From Triatoma infestans (Eukaryota; Arthropoda; Insecta; Hemiptera; Reduviidae): DNA of 64,000 bases. The translations under genes and the position numbers were made by a program. The notes under the pieces are model-generated. The model saw nothing but the letters and a program-made list of their open reading frames with translations, had not been told where the DNA came from and did no database searches. The stretch covers positions 43,908 to 107,907 of the forward strand of contig JAAEAF010004322.1 of NCBI GenBank assembly GCA_011037195.1, given 5' to 3'. The stretch's first letter is position 1; each line of letters opens with the position of its first letter. Positions 10,761-20,640 of the stretch are shown one piece after another.

Positions 10761-10915
10761 TCATCGAACTAGACGAGCACTTAGACCACGCCCACTTACA
10801 CCCCACCACTAACCAATCATCGAACTGGACGAGCACTTAGACCACGCCCACTTACCCCCACCCCCGGCCATCATCGATTTCAACAAGCCCTAAATCACGC
10901 CCACTTACCCCTTCA
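10757..10915 (+). repeat. Minisatellite, unit about 50 bp
   Basis: Three to four imperfect units contain ATCATCGAACT, GACGAGCACTTAGACC and ACGCCCACTTACC. A single reverse-complement copy of the unit occurs at about 23913-23955, inside the inverted-arm structure. Confidence 0.75.
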
Positions 10916-11200
10916 CCGTCACTTATCATCCAAATCGATGACTCCATTTTCTTTGCACCCCCACCCCCTAATCTGTCGTCCAATCCGATAGCCGTATTTC
11001 CCCCTCCCACTCCTTAACCTAACATCCATACCGAAGACTTCATTAACCCCACTCCTGAATTTATCATCCAATCCGATGACGCCATTTTTCTCCTTCCACT
11101 CCTTTACCTAACATCCAAATAGATGACTCCATTTTCTTTTCACCCCCTCCTTAAACTTTCATCCAAACCGATGATTCCATTTTCTTTCCACCTGAATGAT
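10916..11200 (+). repeat. Degenerate minisatellite, unit about 60 bp
   Basis: About five diverged units of the form CATCCAAACCGATGACTCCATTTT followed by a C-rich stretch follow one another. It is non-coding. Confidence 0.65.
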
Positions 11201-11279
11201 CAATCCATCGCCACAACAAGATGGCGTAACCTAACACCGTAACACACGACCGCTCTCCTGACTCTAGGCTGGAGGGGTA

Positions 11280-11622
11280 TTTTTTATTTTTATTTTATAT
11301 GAAAAAACTTGTCTTACCTGCGATTCGATCCTACAATCTTTAGGTTGGAAGTCGCAACACCCTAACCACTCGGCCATAGTAGTCCTCTCGCTAGCTGAAG
11401 TTATCAACGTACACTTGTATTCTTAACTTCCGCACCCCTCGCCACATCATTGCTTACTCTTGGCGAGAGGGGAATTATTTTTTATAATATATGAAAAAAA
11501 CTTGTGCTACCTGCGATTCGATCATACAATCTTTAGGTTGGAAGTCCATCACCATAACCAGTCAGCCACAATTGTCCACTCGCTAGCTATAATTTTCAAC
11601 GTACACTTCTATCTTAATGCCC
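11280..11622 (-). repeat. Two tandem tRNA-like (SINE-like) units, minus strand
   Basis: Two copies about 191 bases apart. Read on the minus strand each has an A-box-like GGCCGAGTGGTTAGGGTG and a B-box-like GGATCGAATCG, followed by AGGTAAGACAAG and an A/T-rich stretch. The first copy spans about 11300-11425 and the second about 11490-11622. This is the promoter layout of a tRNA-derived pol III repeat. The cloverleaf is imperfect, so these are not called as functional tRNA genes. The second unit abuts the left end of the inverted arm. Confidence 0.6.
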
Positions 11623-13521
11623 GCACTATCATAATTTTATTTCCGCTGAACCCACTCACAAAAAAATTAAATAATAGAAAAAAATATGGCGAAGATGCAT
11701 TCAACTGTCACACTCAGTAATAATAATAAAGAAATTCACAAAAACATAAAAAAACAATATGGCGGAGTGACATCTAACTTTCACCACATAATCAAAATAA
11801 TAATAATAAAAAAAAAAGATGGACTTACCCCCTTCCAGCTGCCTGCTGCTGCTGATATTAACACGACGCGCACTTACACACAACTGAACTGGATCTCGCA
11901 AAACAATCTGCTATTGTAACGTTTATCCCCACTCCTATGACGTCATTGCTAGTTTCGGGCATGCGCACTATATCTGCCGTTGCCTTATAGTTTAGAAATA
12001 TCGATTTTATTATTTGTATAACAAAACCACAGCCTTTGCAATATATTATTCGTGTGACGTCACAGCCAATAGCATTGCCACTGCTTTATTGATTAAAAAT
12101 ATAGATATTTATTACCACTGCCTTCCAGACAATTCCTGTTCGGATAACGTCACACAGCCTATAGTGTACCACTGCTAATCGGAATATATCGATTGCAAAT
12201 ATCGATTATCCATACTGATTAATATCGATCTTATAAATAAAATTTATTAATAAGAAAAACACTATCTATTTTCTTCTACCACAACAGGTTAGTTATTGCA
12301 TCACCTTTTGAAATTAAACTTTGTACTCATAAAAAAAAATATATATATATCTATTCTAACCTTAATCGGTTTGTATTCTTTTTTTATTGAATTTTGTAAT
12401 CAAAACAACATATATCTTGCCTGTTCGAACATGTTAGTTACTTATTAAGAAAAATGCAAAGATACTACAATGAGTCATCCAGGAAATGGTTTTGTAACAC
12501 TTAATCCTATTAAGAAAAAAATAAAACATTGTACTGCGTGTCCGGACCTGTTACCACAGGTCTTCTTAGCATGTTTGTAATACTTAATCCTATTATGAAA
12601 AAAAGTAAGTGTATACAAAGACTCATTTAGGAAAAGTTTTATTTTATTTATTTCTAACATATCTTGCCTGTTCGGACATCTTACCACATATCTTTGAATA
12701 TAAACTTTGCCATCATTAACATTATTGTTCATTATAAAGGAAAAAAATCTTCAAATATATTCGATCCAAAATTTGTTGTCCTTAGAAAATCCACTGTCAG
12801 GAACGATGGCTGCAAGCAACTTGTTATAATTAAACTAATATTGAAAAATATCAAGGAGACTTCCATGACCAAACACTTTTTCCCTTATAAATGTAATTTC
12901 ACTAAGAACCCTCCATAATATATTTATTGAAGCAAATCATAATTTATCTGAAACATTAGGTTGATTAAATATTTGGGATACACTATTGAATGCAAACACA
13001 TTAAATAAAACACTAAACATTATCATATCCAACAACAACGACTTGCATTATAGCATACGTATATCATGAAAGCTTATGAAGAGATATGAAAATTCGCTGT
13101 AAAATTAAGAATGAACACAATAAAACTAAACATTCTCAGCATTCATGAGCGGTGACATCGCTAAATATAAGTTACTCGAAATAGCATATGCAATTTCTTA
13201 AAAAATAGTGCAGAAATGCGAAAATTCACAGCAAAATTATTACTGTTACACAAAAATAACAGAACAAGAATACGAAAATCTTGATAAATCCTGCAGAATA
13301 CAATACATTGTGTCATTTTACATATGTATGTCTTAAAATGATAAGGAAGCTCATTGTTTAATGTTCATCAAATGAAATCTTATAATGTTCAGACATGAAA
13401 AATCAGGAACAAGCAGGTGATTCAACAAGCCTATTTATAATTGGAGAGATATTTTTAAGTAAAATTCGAATTTTGAATGTTCTCTGTCTATTGAGCTTGT
13501 TAAATCGTGAGAAAACCATTA
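11623..13521 (+). repeat. Left arm of a giant inverted repeat
   Basis: The sequence from GCACTATCATAATTTT (11623) to CGTGAGAAAACCATT (about 13521) is the reverse complement of 25083-26654 plus 38775-39375. An 84-codon stretch inside (12664-12918) differs by one residue from its partner at 25687-25941, so parts of the arms are almost identical. Within the arm, 110-130-bp subrepeats recur (CTTAATCCTATTA, TTGCCTGTTCGGACAT). This is reminiscent of Foldback-type termini. It codes for nothing convincing; open frames are by-products. Confidence 0.85.
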
Positions 13522-14799
13522 ATCCATAGGGTTAAATAAATAGTTATGATTTTGGATCCATAATTCATAAATAGTTATGATTTTGGTTTATTAAACTTTG
13601 AACTCAACTAAACATATCTTGCCTTGTTATGAGATGTCATGAAAGTTATAATATAATTTTTTAATAAAATTTAGTGAAAAGAGAAAGGGAAAAAAATAAA
13701 ATAAAAACAAAATGTAGTCAACACTTGTATACATTTATTGTAACAAACTATCAAAACTAATAATAGGAACAATAGTTACAAATAAACAGGTGCGCGCCCG
13801 TGTGTACGTGGCGATAAGAGAGTAGTACGCTGTGAGGCTTACTGCAGAGCAGTTGTTGCTTTGCGTATTTTTGTCCACTAAGTTTGAGCATTTCTCATTA
13901 CGCCTAGGCGGATATTTATTTTACTTTTCATTTTAATTTAATGAAAAGCAGTGTTGGTGATTGTGTCGTCGTCAAAAAGGTGTTGGAAATTTGCTGAGCG
14001 CCTGACGAAACACCTAAGAGAAGGGGATTTTTCCAATCGTGCAACAGGAGGAAACTCGACCACAAGGTGGAAAATTCAGTCGACTCTCGCAGCGAGTATA
14101 ATTTGAACTTTCATATACATTTTTATTATTTAAAAATAAACAAAGTATGTATAGATTTTAGTAACGAATAGATATATAACAACCATATAGATATAAAAAT
14201 TCGTATCATTTAATTTTCATATTTTCTTAAAACCAAAATTCAATAAATAATAGACCTAAGGCAATTTGGGTTGTTTTAAGACATGTATTTTAAAATTAAA
14301 TCGTAATTAATCTAGTTATCGGAGATATAAATTTCAAGTTCTGATGTCGAATTTAAAACAAAATAGATTAGAATATTTGTGATGAAATCCCTAGTTCAGG
14401 GCAATCAAAACTGAAGGAAAAATTAAAGAGAGAAGTAATTTAGTACAGACAAAAGGAGTTTCTTTTGTATATTTATTCATCCGCCACCAGAGTTTGTAGT
14501 AATCATATTTGAAAGGTACAGTAATTTTCTTTAATTAGTATATTTTTGTTTCGAGTATATTTTTTTTCTTTAAAGTATAATTTTTTTTAATCTTTACGCA
14601 AGAGAATTCTGTGATATTTCTTTCTGGTTGTGTATTTTTTTTTTTTTAATTTTCTAAGAATGGTTTTGTTTCTAGTGGCATATCATAATAAATCAAATTG
14701 TAGAAGTTGTTGGCCGTTAGAAATGATCTGATGTATCTCTTAGTTGGCTGATCGGCCGGGGGGTACCATAAGAAAAACACTAAAAAAAATTTTTTAAAG
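13522..14799. other. Interior sequence with no recognised gene
   Basis: AT-rich DNA between the left arm and the Penelope-like element. A more GC-balanced patch at 13790-14095 (starting near GTGCGCGCCCGTGTG) stands out but has no extended reading frame I recognise. Nothing else is seen. Confidence 0.5.
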
Positions 14800-15575
14800 T
14801 GTTTTTTATTAATGGCCCGACGTTTTCTACCTCCGCCAAGTACCCTACCTCCGATCCCTCTTGGGTAAAGAACATGTCCTCCACCCCAGTTCCCAATGAG
14901 GTCCAAAAAATCCTAAGTCTTAGCCCTAATTTTAACCTTCCCATCCCAACCGTAAACCTAAACACAGCATTCCCAACCTTATCATCGACACCGAATACAT
15001 CCTACGAACCACTGACCTTTCCGAAGACGACAGAGACCGTTCAAGACTTGAAAACATTAATATCATGACAAACTACATACACAAAAACAACATCAGTACA
15101 CAGATCACGAATTTTCAAAAAAATTCTTCCATGATCTCTCGAGCACCAGGCACTTTATACAAACTCACCAAGACAACCTAATCATAACTAGAGCCGACAA
15201 AGGTAACGTTACAGTTATTATGGACAAAAATGAATACATCCAAAAAATTAATAACCTTTTCTCTGATCCTGACACTTACTCCCTCTTAGATAAGGACATA
15301 ACTACCAAACAACAAAACATGTTCAACATACACATTAAAAAATTAAAAACCAATGGACACATTGATCCTAACACCTACTATAAGCTCATCAATCACAACC
15401 CTACACCTCCACGAGCATAAGGTCTACTAAAAATCCACAAACCTCTATGCCCTCTCCGTCCCATCATTTCCTCCATCAACAGTCCCTCCTCAAAGCTCAG
15501 CAAGTTCATTCTCCCAGCGCTTCAATCCTACAGTTCTAAAAATCCCTAGGATGTTAAAAACTCTTTTCACTTCAT
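14800..15575 (+). pseudogene. Penelope-like element reverse transcriptase, 5' part
   Basis: This is the N-terminal half of a Penelope-like RT, a class that primes reverse transcription much as telomerase does. Recognisable pieces in shifting frames include ADKGNVTVIMDKNEYIQK, FSDPDTYSLL and YKLINHNP. A stop at 15418-15420 is followed by GLLKIHKP and PLRPIISSINSPSSKLSKF, the motif preceding the catalytic core. At least one frameshift lies near 15065. The gene is cut at 15575 by the Jockey-type LINE and resumes at 19994. The 12-bp duplication TTTTCACTTCAT occupies 15564-15575. This copy is inactive. Confidence 0.85.
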
Positions 15576-15802
15576 AGTAGTGTGCTGACTTTTGTAGTGT
15601 ACACATCTATTGTATTAGGCGTATGTACTTTGTACTAGACCAGTGCATATTACAGTGTATCAAACTATAATCTAGTTCACATTTATTTCATTTTTTCTTT
15701 TTTTTTCTACATTTATTTTACTTCATGTACTTTTTCTCTTTTTTTTTTTTTTTTCCTCTTGGTTGAAGTGATAATTTGCTTGGTAAAACACGCAAATAGA
15801 TA

Positions 15803-17107
15803 ATGCCACTTAGTGGCATTTTTTCTGCTGATACTATGGCAGGCAACTCTAATAATGTGTCTGAATCCAGGAATTCAGATAGTAAAAAGCGTAAAAAAGA
15901 GGATAAGTCTATTGAGATAACAGTGAGTACCCATAATAAGTATGAACCCTTATCAGAAGCTGAAAGTATGGACGAAGATGATTCTTCTCCAGTAAATAAA
16001 CAACAGATATCATCTGTAAAAAAGTCAGTTAAGATACCTCCAATTGTTGTATACAGCTATCTTAGAAATCATACAGAATCTCTGAAAGCTCTACGATCGG
16101 CATGCAAGCAAGACTTTGACGTTAAATATAGAGGAAACAGGTTGATATTTCTGGCTAAGTGTAAAGAAGATTATACCAAAATTATTAATGAAGTAACGAC
16201 AGCTAAACTTGAGTATCATACATACACACCAGCTGATGAAATTAACCACACTTTAGTCCTAAGAAATATACCGCCTAACGTTACTTGTGACGAAATTAAA
16301 ATTGATCTATCTGAAAAAAATCTATCTCCCATTAAGATTACTCAAATGTCCAGAAAAGATATTACCGGTCAGACGGTTATGTTTCCTATATTTATTGTGA
16401 CGTTCGATAAGTCAGTTAATATAAAAGATGTCATAGCTAATAACAAAGTATGCAGCTGTATTGTGAACTGGGAACGCTATAAAAATTTTTCGGGAGTCAC
16501 ACAGTGTTATAAGTGTCAATCCTTCAATCACATAGCGAAAAATTGTTATCGTAAACCAAAGTGTAAGAAATGTGCTGGCCCACATCTTATTGAAGACTGC
16601 GACTTACCACCTGATAGTTCACCCATCTGTGCAAATTGTAGTGGTAATCACCATGCGAATCACCAGAGCTGTCATATTTTTCAAAAACATATTAAAAATC
16701 GTTCAACATTGGCTAAAGAAAGTAAGTCGCTTACGAATGTTTCATTTCAATTGAATTCCTCGCATTTTCCTTCATTACCTAAAAGTAGCTACTCCAATAT
16801 AGCCGCATCTGCATCAGCTAACTCTAATTGGGGTTCCTCTACTCCCAGAGTGAACAACTTCTCTTCTAAAACAGTTTCATCACCTTCAAATAAAAACCCT
16901 ACTTCTGCATGGAGCGTACCTTCTGACAACTCATCTGCAGATTTCTCGTTATTTAGCTTCTTGCATGATATTAAATCAATATTCTCTTCTCTTAATTTAA
17001 TAAATGTCTTTTCTCAATTAAAGCATTGTTTAGAAAGATTAAAGCAAGCCCCTGATTCACTCAGTAAAATAGGTATTATTGCAGATTTTCTCTTTAGCTT
17101 AATATGA
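15803..17107 (+). CDS. Jockey-type LINE ORF1, gag-like zinc-knuckle protein
   Basis: A 434-residue nucleic-acid-binding protein that would package element RNA. The N-terminal 70 residues are charged and Ser-rich (SKKRKKEDKS). Residues about 85-230 carry an RRM-like region (HTLVLRNIPPNVTCDEI). Three zinc knuckles follow at about 234-290: CYKCQSFNHIAKNC, CKKCAGPHLIEDC and CANCSGNHHANHQSC. This triple arrangement is typical of Jockey-clade ORF1 proteins. The C-terminal third is Ser/Asn-rich and ends in a hydrophobic tail. The start at 15803 is the first ATG of the frame; one at 15836 (MAGNSNN) is an alternative. The stop TGA overlaps the ORF2 ATG as ATGA at 17104-17107. Confidence 0.88.
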   Translation: MPLSGIFSADTMAGNSNNVSESRNSDSKKRKKEDKSIEITVSTHNKYEPLSEAESMDEDDSSPVNKQQISSVKKSVKIPPIVVYSYLRNHTESLKALRSACKQDFDVKYRGNRLIFLAKCKEDYTKIINEVTTAKLEYHTYTPADEINHTLVLRNIPPNVTCDEIKIDLSEKNLSPIKITQMSRKDITGQTVMFPIFIVTFDKSVNIKDVIANNKVCSCIVNWERYKNFSGVTQCYKCQSFNHIAKNCYRKPKCKKCAGPHLIEDCDLPPDSSPICANCSGNHHANHQSCHIFQKHIKNRSTLAKESKSLTNVSFQLNSSHFPSLPKSSYSNIAASASANSNWGSSTPRVNNFSSKTVSSPSNKNPTSAWSVPSDNSSADFSLFSFLHDIKSIFSSLNLINVFSQLKHCLERLKQAPDSLSKIGIIADFLFSLI

Positions 17108-19803
17108 ATGTAAAAACTAAAATATTATGCTGGAACTCCAGATCTATTGTTAATAAGTCTCTTGAATTATCCCATTATGCTCACAAATTTAATATTGACA
17201 TAATAGCTCTCTGTGAGACATTACTAAAAAAAAAGCACACATTAAAGAGTAATGGTTATAATATTTACAGAAATGACAATGGCAGGGGTGTTGCTTTATT
17301 AATTAAAAACAATATAAAACATTACTTTGTACAGCTACCAGCACTTAAAACTCTAATAGCAGTAGCATGTGTAATTGAATTAAACAATACAGAAATTTTA
17401 CTAATTTCCAGTTACCTATCGCCTTCTGTAAAACTAGATTGTCATGATTTGCGCACTCTGTTTAATTTGCACAAGCATGTTATTTTAGTAGGAGATCTCA
17501 ATTGCAAACATGTTGCATGGAATTGCTTTTCAAATAATAGAAATGGCAATATCCTGCTTGATTATGTAATTAGAAATAACATAGTGATTGCTGCGCCTGA
17601 TAAACCAACTTATATTCCCGATCGTTCTAACGCTCATCCCAGTGTGCTTGATATTGGCCTAATAAAAAATATTAACTCTGTTATTACGTCTGACTGCCAC
17701 TGTGCCCTCTCGTCAGATCACAACCCTGTTATTTTAAGCATTGGTGGTAAAGTTAACACCCTACCCACTAGGTATGTGTACAACTATAAAGCTGCCGATT
17801 GGAAAAAATTCAGATCATTAATGAACAATAAATTAAGTATAAATACTCAGGCAGTGCATCATAATGATATCGACATGTTGGTAGAGAACTTTCAAAATGT
17901 CCTAATAAAAGCCGCAAATGAATCTATTCCTAAAATAACTATAGGTAAAAATTCTCAACAATTTTATTGTTTAATAAAAATTAAAAATATTATTAAGAAA
18001 GCATTTTCTAAACACCGACACCGTTGGTTGAAGAGAACTCTAAATAAGCTAATTGTACTTATCTCTAAACTCTTGCAGCTCCACAGAAACCTTTCCTGGA
18101 GTAACACCCTCTCTCAGTTATCTCCTCGTGATAACAAATTATACAAAATAGTTAAAGGTGTGCAAAATAAAAGCCTACATATCCCACCACTTTCCTTAAA
18201 CATTAATGCCCATAGTAACAGGCAAACAGTAGCGCTTAGTAGCTATGCATACACAGCTAAACACAAAGCCACAATCTTAGCAGACTTTTTTGTAAGTGTC
18301 CACCGTATGAACACTGACATCGGTGTGCCTTCTTTTACACGCCACGTACTCTCTACTACTAAAAAAATTTTTGGCCCTATAGATAAACATACCAATTGCA
18401 AATTAACCTGCCCCAAAGAATTGAAAGCAGTTATTTCTAAATTAAGAAATAATAAATCACCAGGGATTGATGGTATCAGCAACAGGCTAATTAAAAATAT
18501 TTCAAAAAAAAGCTTAATACACCTCACTAAAATTATTAATTACATTTTAATGTTCGGATATTTTCCTAATCTGTGGAAAACTGCTAAAATAATAGTAATT
18601 CCTAAATCAAGTAAAGACTTGTCCTTACCCAGCAGTTATCGCCCCATTTCTCTACTGCCATGCCTAAGTAAAATCACCGAATGTATTATTCTAAAGAGAC
18701 TCAGTTCATTTATTGAGGACAATAAGCTAATTTCCTGTGAACAGTTCGGATTCAGAGCTCATCACTCCACCACTGCACAACTTGCCAGGGTCACAGACCT
18801 TATTGAGCATAATTTCAATTTAAATAAGCACACCGGTATGGCGTTAATCGATGTAGAGAAGGCGTTTGACTGTGTATGGCATAACGGTCTAATTTATAAG
18901 ATGATCAACTATAAGATTCCCAGATACCTTGTGTATGTATTGAAAAGTTATTTGGAGAACAGAAAATTCAGTGTAACAGTTGGTAGTTGTTCCTCAGATT
19001 TCAGACATATTTCAGCTGGAGTCCCCCAGGGCTCTGTTCTGGGGCCAACACTTTTTAATTTATATATTGACAACCTCACTAAACTAAAAGTCAAAGCCAG
19101 TTGTGCTCTCTATGCCGATGACACAGCTTTCTTTATATCGTCCTTCAGAGTTGATACAATCACCAACCACCTCACAATAGCATTAGAAAAAAGTTTTAAA
19201 TATTTTAAAAAATGGAGGATAAGACCCAATGAAGCGAAAACTGAAGTTATTCTGTTCACACGTAGAAGGCCTGTTATCAATAAATTTGTTAAAATTAACG
19301 GCAGCTCACTTCCCTGGAAGAAGGAAGTGAAGTATCTTGGTCTAGTACTTGATTCTAGACTAACTTTCACTAGACACATAAATACAGTCAGCGATAGGTC
19401 ATTGGGTCTTATCTGTAATTTATTTTCTCTACTAAACAGGAACTCACAACTGAATATTTATAATAAAAAATTATTATACTATTTATACATTCGCCCTGTA
19501 TTACTATACGCTGCTCCGGTCTGGTCTAACACCTGTGCTACTAACTACAATAAACTGCAAAGAGTGCAAAATAAATGTCTAAGGCTGATTGGCTCTTTTC
19601 CTAGGTGGACCGCGATTGATTATATGCATGCTGTGTTGGACGTTGCCAGTATGTCCACCGCTGTTTATAAACTCACTGAAAAATTTATAAAATCTTGTAC
19701 ACTCAGCGTACACAGTCACATTAATACCATTGTTGATTATAATATAGAGACAATGAAGTACAAAAGATACAAACATAAGCGTTTGAAGCATGTTTTGCTT
19801 TGA
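17104..19803 (+). CDS. Jockey-type LINE ORF2: APE endonuclease and reverse transcriptase
   Basis: An intact 899-residue protein that nicks target DNA and copies the element RNA into it. Endonuclease motifs run in order: LCWNSRSIVNK, IALCETL, VGDLNCKH and SSDHNPV (residues about 8-215). RT motifs follow: NKSPGIDGIS, SYRPISLLPC, EQFGFRAHHST, IDVEKAFDCVWH, AGVPQGSVLGPTLFN and the catalytic YADD at residue 670 (19111-19122). After the thumb region (EVKYLGLVLD, YAAPVWSN) there is no RNase H domain, as expected for Jockey or CR1 groups. Translation probably depends on termination-reinitiation at the ATGA overlap with ORF1. No inactivating change was seen. Confidence 0.92.
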   Translation: MNVKTKILCWNSRSIVNKSLELSHYAHKFNIDIIALCETLLKKKHTLKSNGYNIYRNDNGRGVALLIKNNIKHYFVQLPALKTLIAVACVIELNNTEILLISSYLSPSVKLDCHDLRTLFNLHKHVILVGDLNCKHVAWNCFSNNRNGNILLDYVIRNNIVIAAPDKPTYIPDRSNAHPSVLDIGLIKNINSVITSDCHCALSSDHNPVILSIGGKVNTLPTRYVYNYKAADWKKFRSLMNNKLSINTQAVHHNDIDMLVENFQNVLIKAANESIPKITIGKNSQQFYCLIKIKNIIKKAFSKHRHRWLKRTLNKLIVLISKLLQLHRNLSWSNTLSQLSPRDNKLYKIVKGVQNKSLHIPPLSLNINAHSNRQTVALSSYAYTAKHKATILADFFVSVHRMNTDIGVPSFTRHVLSTTKKIFGPIDKHTNCKLTCPKELKAVISKLRNNKSPGIDGISNRLIKNISKKSLIHLTKIINYILMFGYFPNLWKTAKIIVIPKSSKDLSLPSSYRPISLLPCLSKITECIILKRLSSFIEDNKLISCEQFGFRAHHSTTAQLARVTDLIEHNFNLNKHTGMALIDVEKAFDCVWHNGLIYKMINYKIPRYLVYVLKSYLENRKFSVTVGSCSSDFRHISAGVPQGSVLGPTLFNLYIDNLTKLKVKASCALYADDTAFFISSFRVDTITNHLTIALEKSFKYFKKWRIRPNEAKTEVILFTRRRPVINKFVKINGSSLPWKKEVKYLGLVLDSRLTFTRHINTVSDRSLGLICNLFSLLNRNSQLNIYNKKLLYYLYIRPVLLYAAPVWSNTCATNYNKLQRVQNKCLRLIGSFPRWTAIDYMHAVLDVASMSTAVYKLTEKFIKSCTLSVHSHINTIVDYNIETMKYKRYKHKRLKHVLL

Positions 19804-19993
19804 GTCAACTTCATGTTAAGGTTTTTTTTGTTTTTTTTTCCTTAATTTGTAAAATTTGATTTCTTTTAATTTTAGTTTCATTTGTATAATGTTTTGTGTA
19901 TATAGGCAGACGGCCTGAAACACTTGATGTAAAATGTACCTGTATATATGTAAATAAAATCTTTTTCAATTTCAATTTCAATTTTCACTTCAT

Positions 19994-20640
19994 CGAGAAA
20001 ATCAAATCCACTAGAATTCCGCCCCAGTACACCATGATCTCGCTCGATGTTTCCTCCCTATTTACCAACATCCCACTAGGCAAAGTCATCACATTAGTTT
20101 CTAACAACTACCACTATTCCTTTTGATCTCTTCATCGAAACACTAAATCTTTGCTGCAAATCAGGATACTTTGTTTTCCAGAACCGCTTTTATCTTCAAA
20201 AAGATGGTTTGGCCATGGGCAGTTGCCTAGCTCCTGCTCTGGCCAATATCATCATGAACGACCTTCTGGACACTGTCCTCCCTATCCTTGACACCTCAGT
20301 TTCACATATATTTAAATATGTGGACGATTTATTCCTCATCGTCAACCCCAACGACATTTCCCTAATCTTACACCATTTTAACACTTACCACAGCAGACTC
20401 CAATTTACAATCGAAAGAGAACAAAACAACAGCCTCCCCTTCCTCGACACGATCATAATCCGGAATCCAGACAACACTTTAACTTATAACTGGTACACGA
20501 AACCGACTTACTCAGGACGACTTCTTCACTACTTATCTGACCACCCTTTCCACCAAAAAGTCAACACTGCAAAAAACTTAGTGAACCGTGCCCTTTCACT
20601 CTTGTTAAGAAAAAAGTATGTTTATACAGTGATAAACAAT
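19994..20640 (+). pseudogene. Penelope-like element reverse transcriptase, 3' part
   Basis: Continuation of the Penelope-like RT after the LINE insertion. Early frames read ISLDVSSLFTNIPLG (with the first catalytic Asp); a frameshift near 20125 is followed by a break. From 20209 the frame gives AMGSCLAPALANIIMNDLL, then FKYVDDLFLIV with the YVDD catalytic box, FTIEREQNNSLPFLDT and WYTKPTYSGRLLHY. All are diagnostic for the family. The expected C-terminal GIY-YIG endonuclease is missing because similarity ends near 20620. This copy is therefore 3' truncated as well as interrupted. Confidence 0.85.

Larger units (their letters stand above)
15576..19981 (+). mobile_element. Full-length Jockey-type LINE (4.4 kb) inside a Penelope-like element
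   Basis: The element is bounded by TTTTCACTTCAT at 15564-15575 and 19982-19993. It begins AGTAGTGTGC and ends in a short TTTCAA repeat tail rather than a long poly(A). Both open frames are intact and overlap by four bases. A gag-like ORF1 with three zinc knuckles, plus APE endonuclease and RT without RNase H, fits the Jockey clade. With both ORFs open and the TSD perfect, this is the youngest-looking LINE in the window. Confidence 0.92.

Noticed and set aside
12475..12732. Frames of 84-85 codons conserved in both inverted arms (also 12664-12918, 25687-25941, 25873-26085)
   Set aside because: Both strands are open and the similarity simply follows DNA identity of the arms; no codon-level signal of selection is visible.
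13790..14095. Possible host gene in the GC-balanced patch
   Set aside because: No extended reading frame, splice pattern or known motif could be supported.
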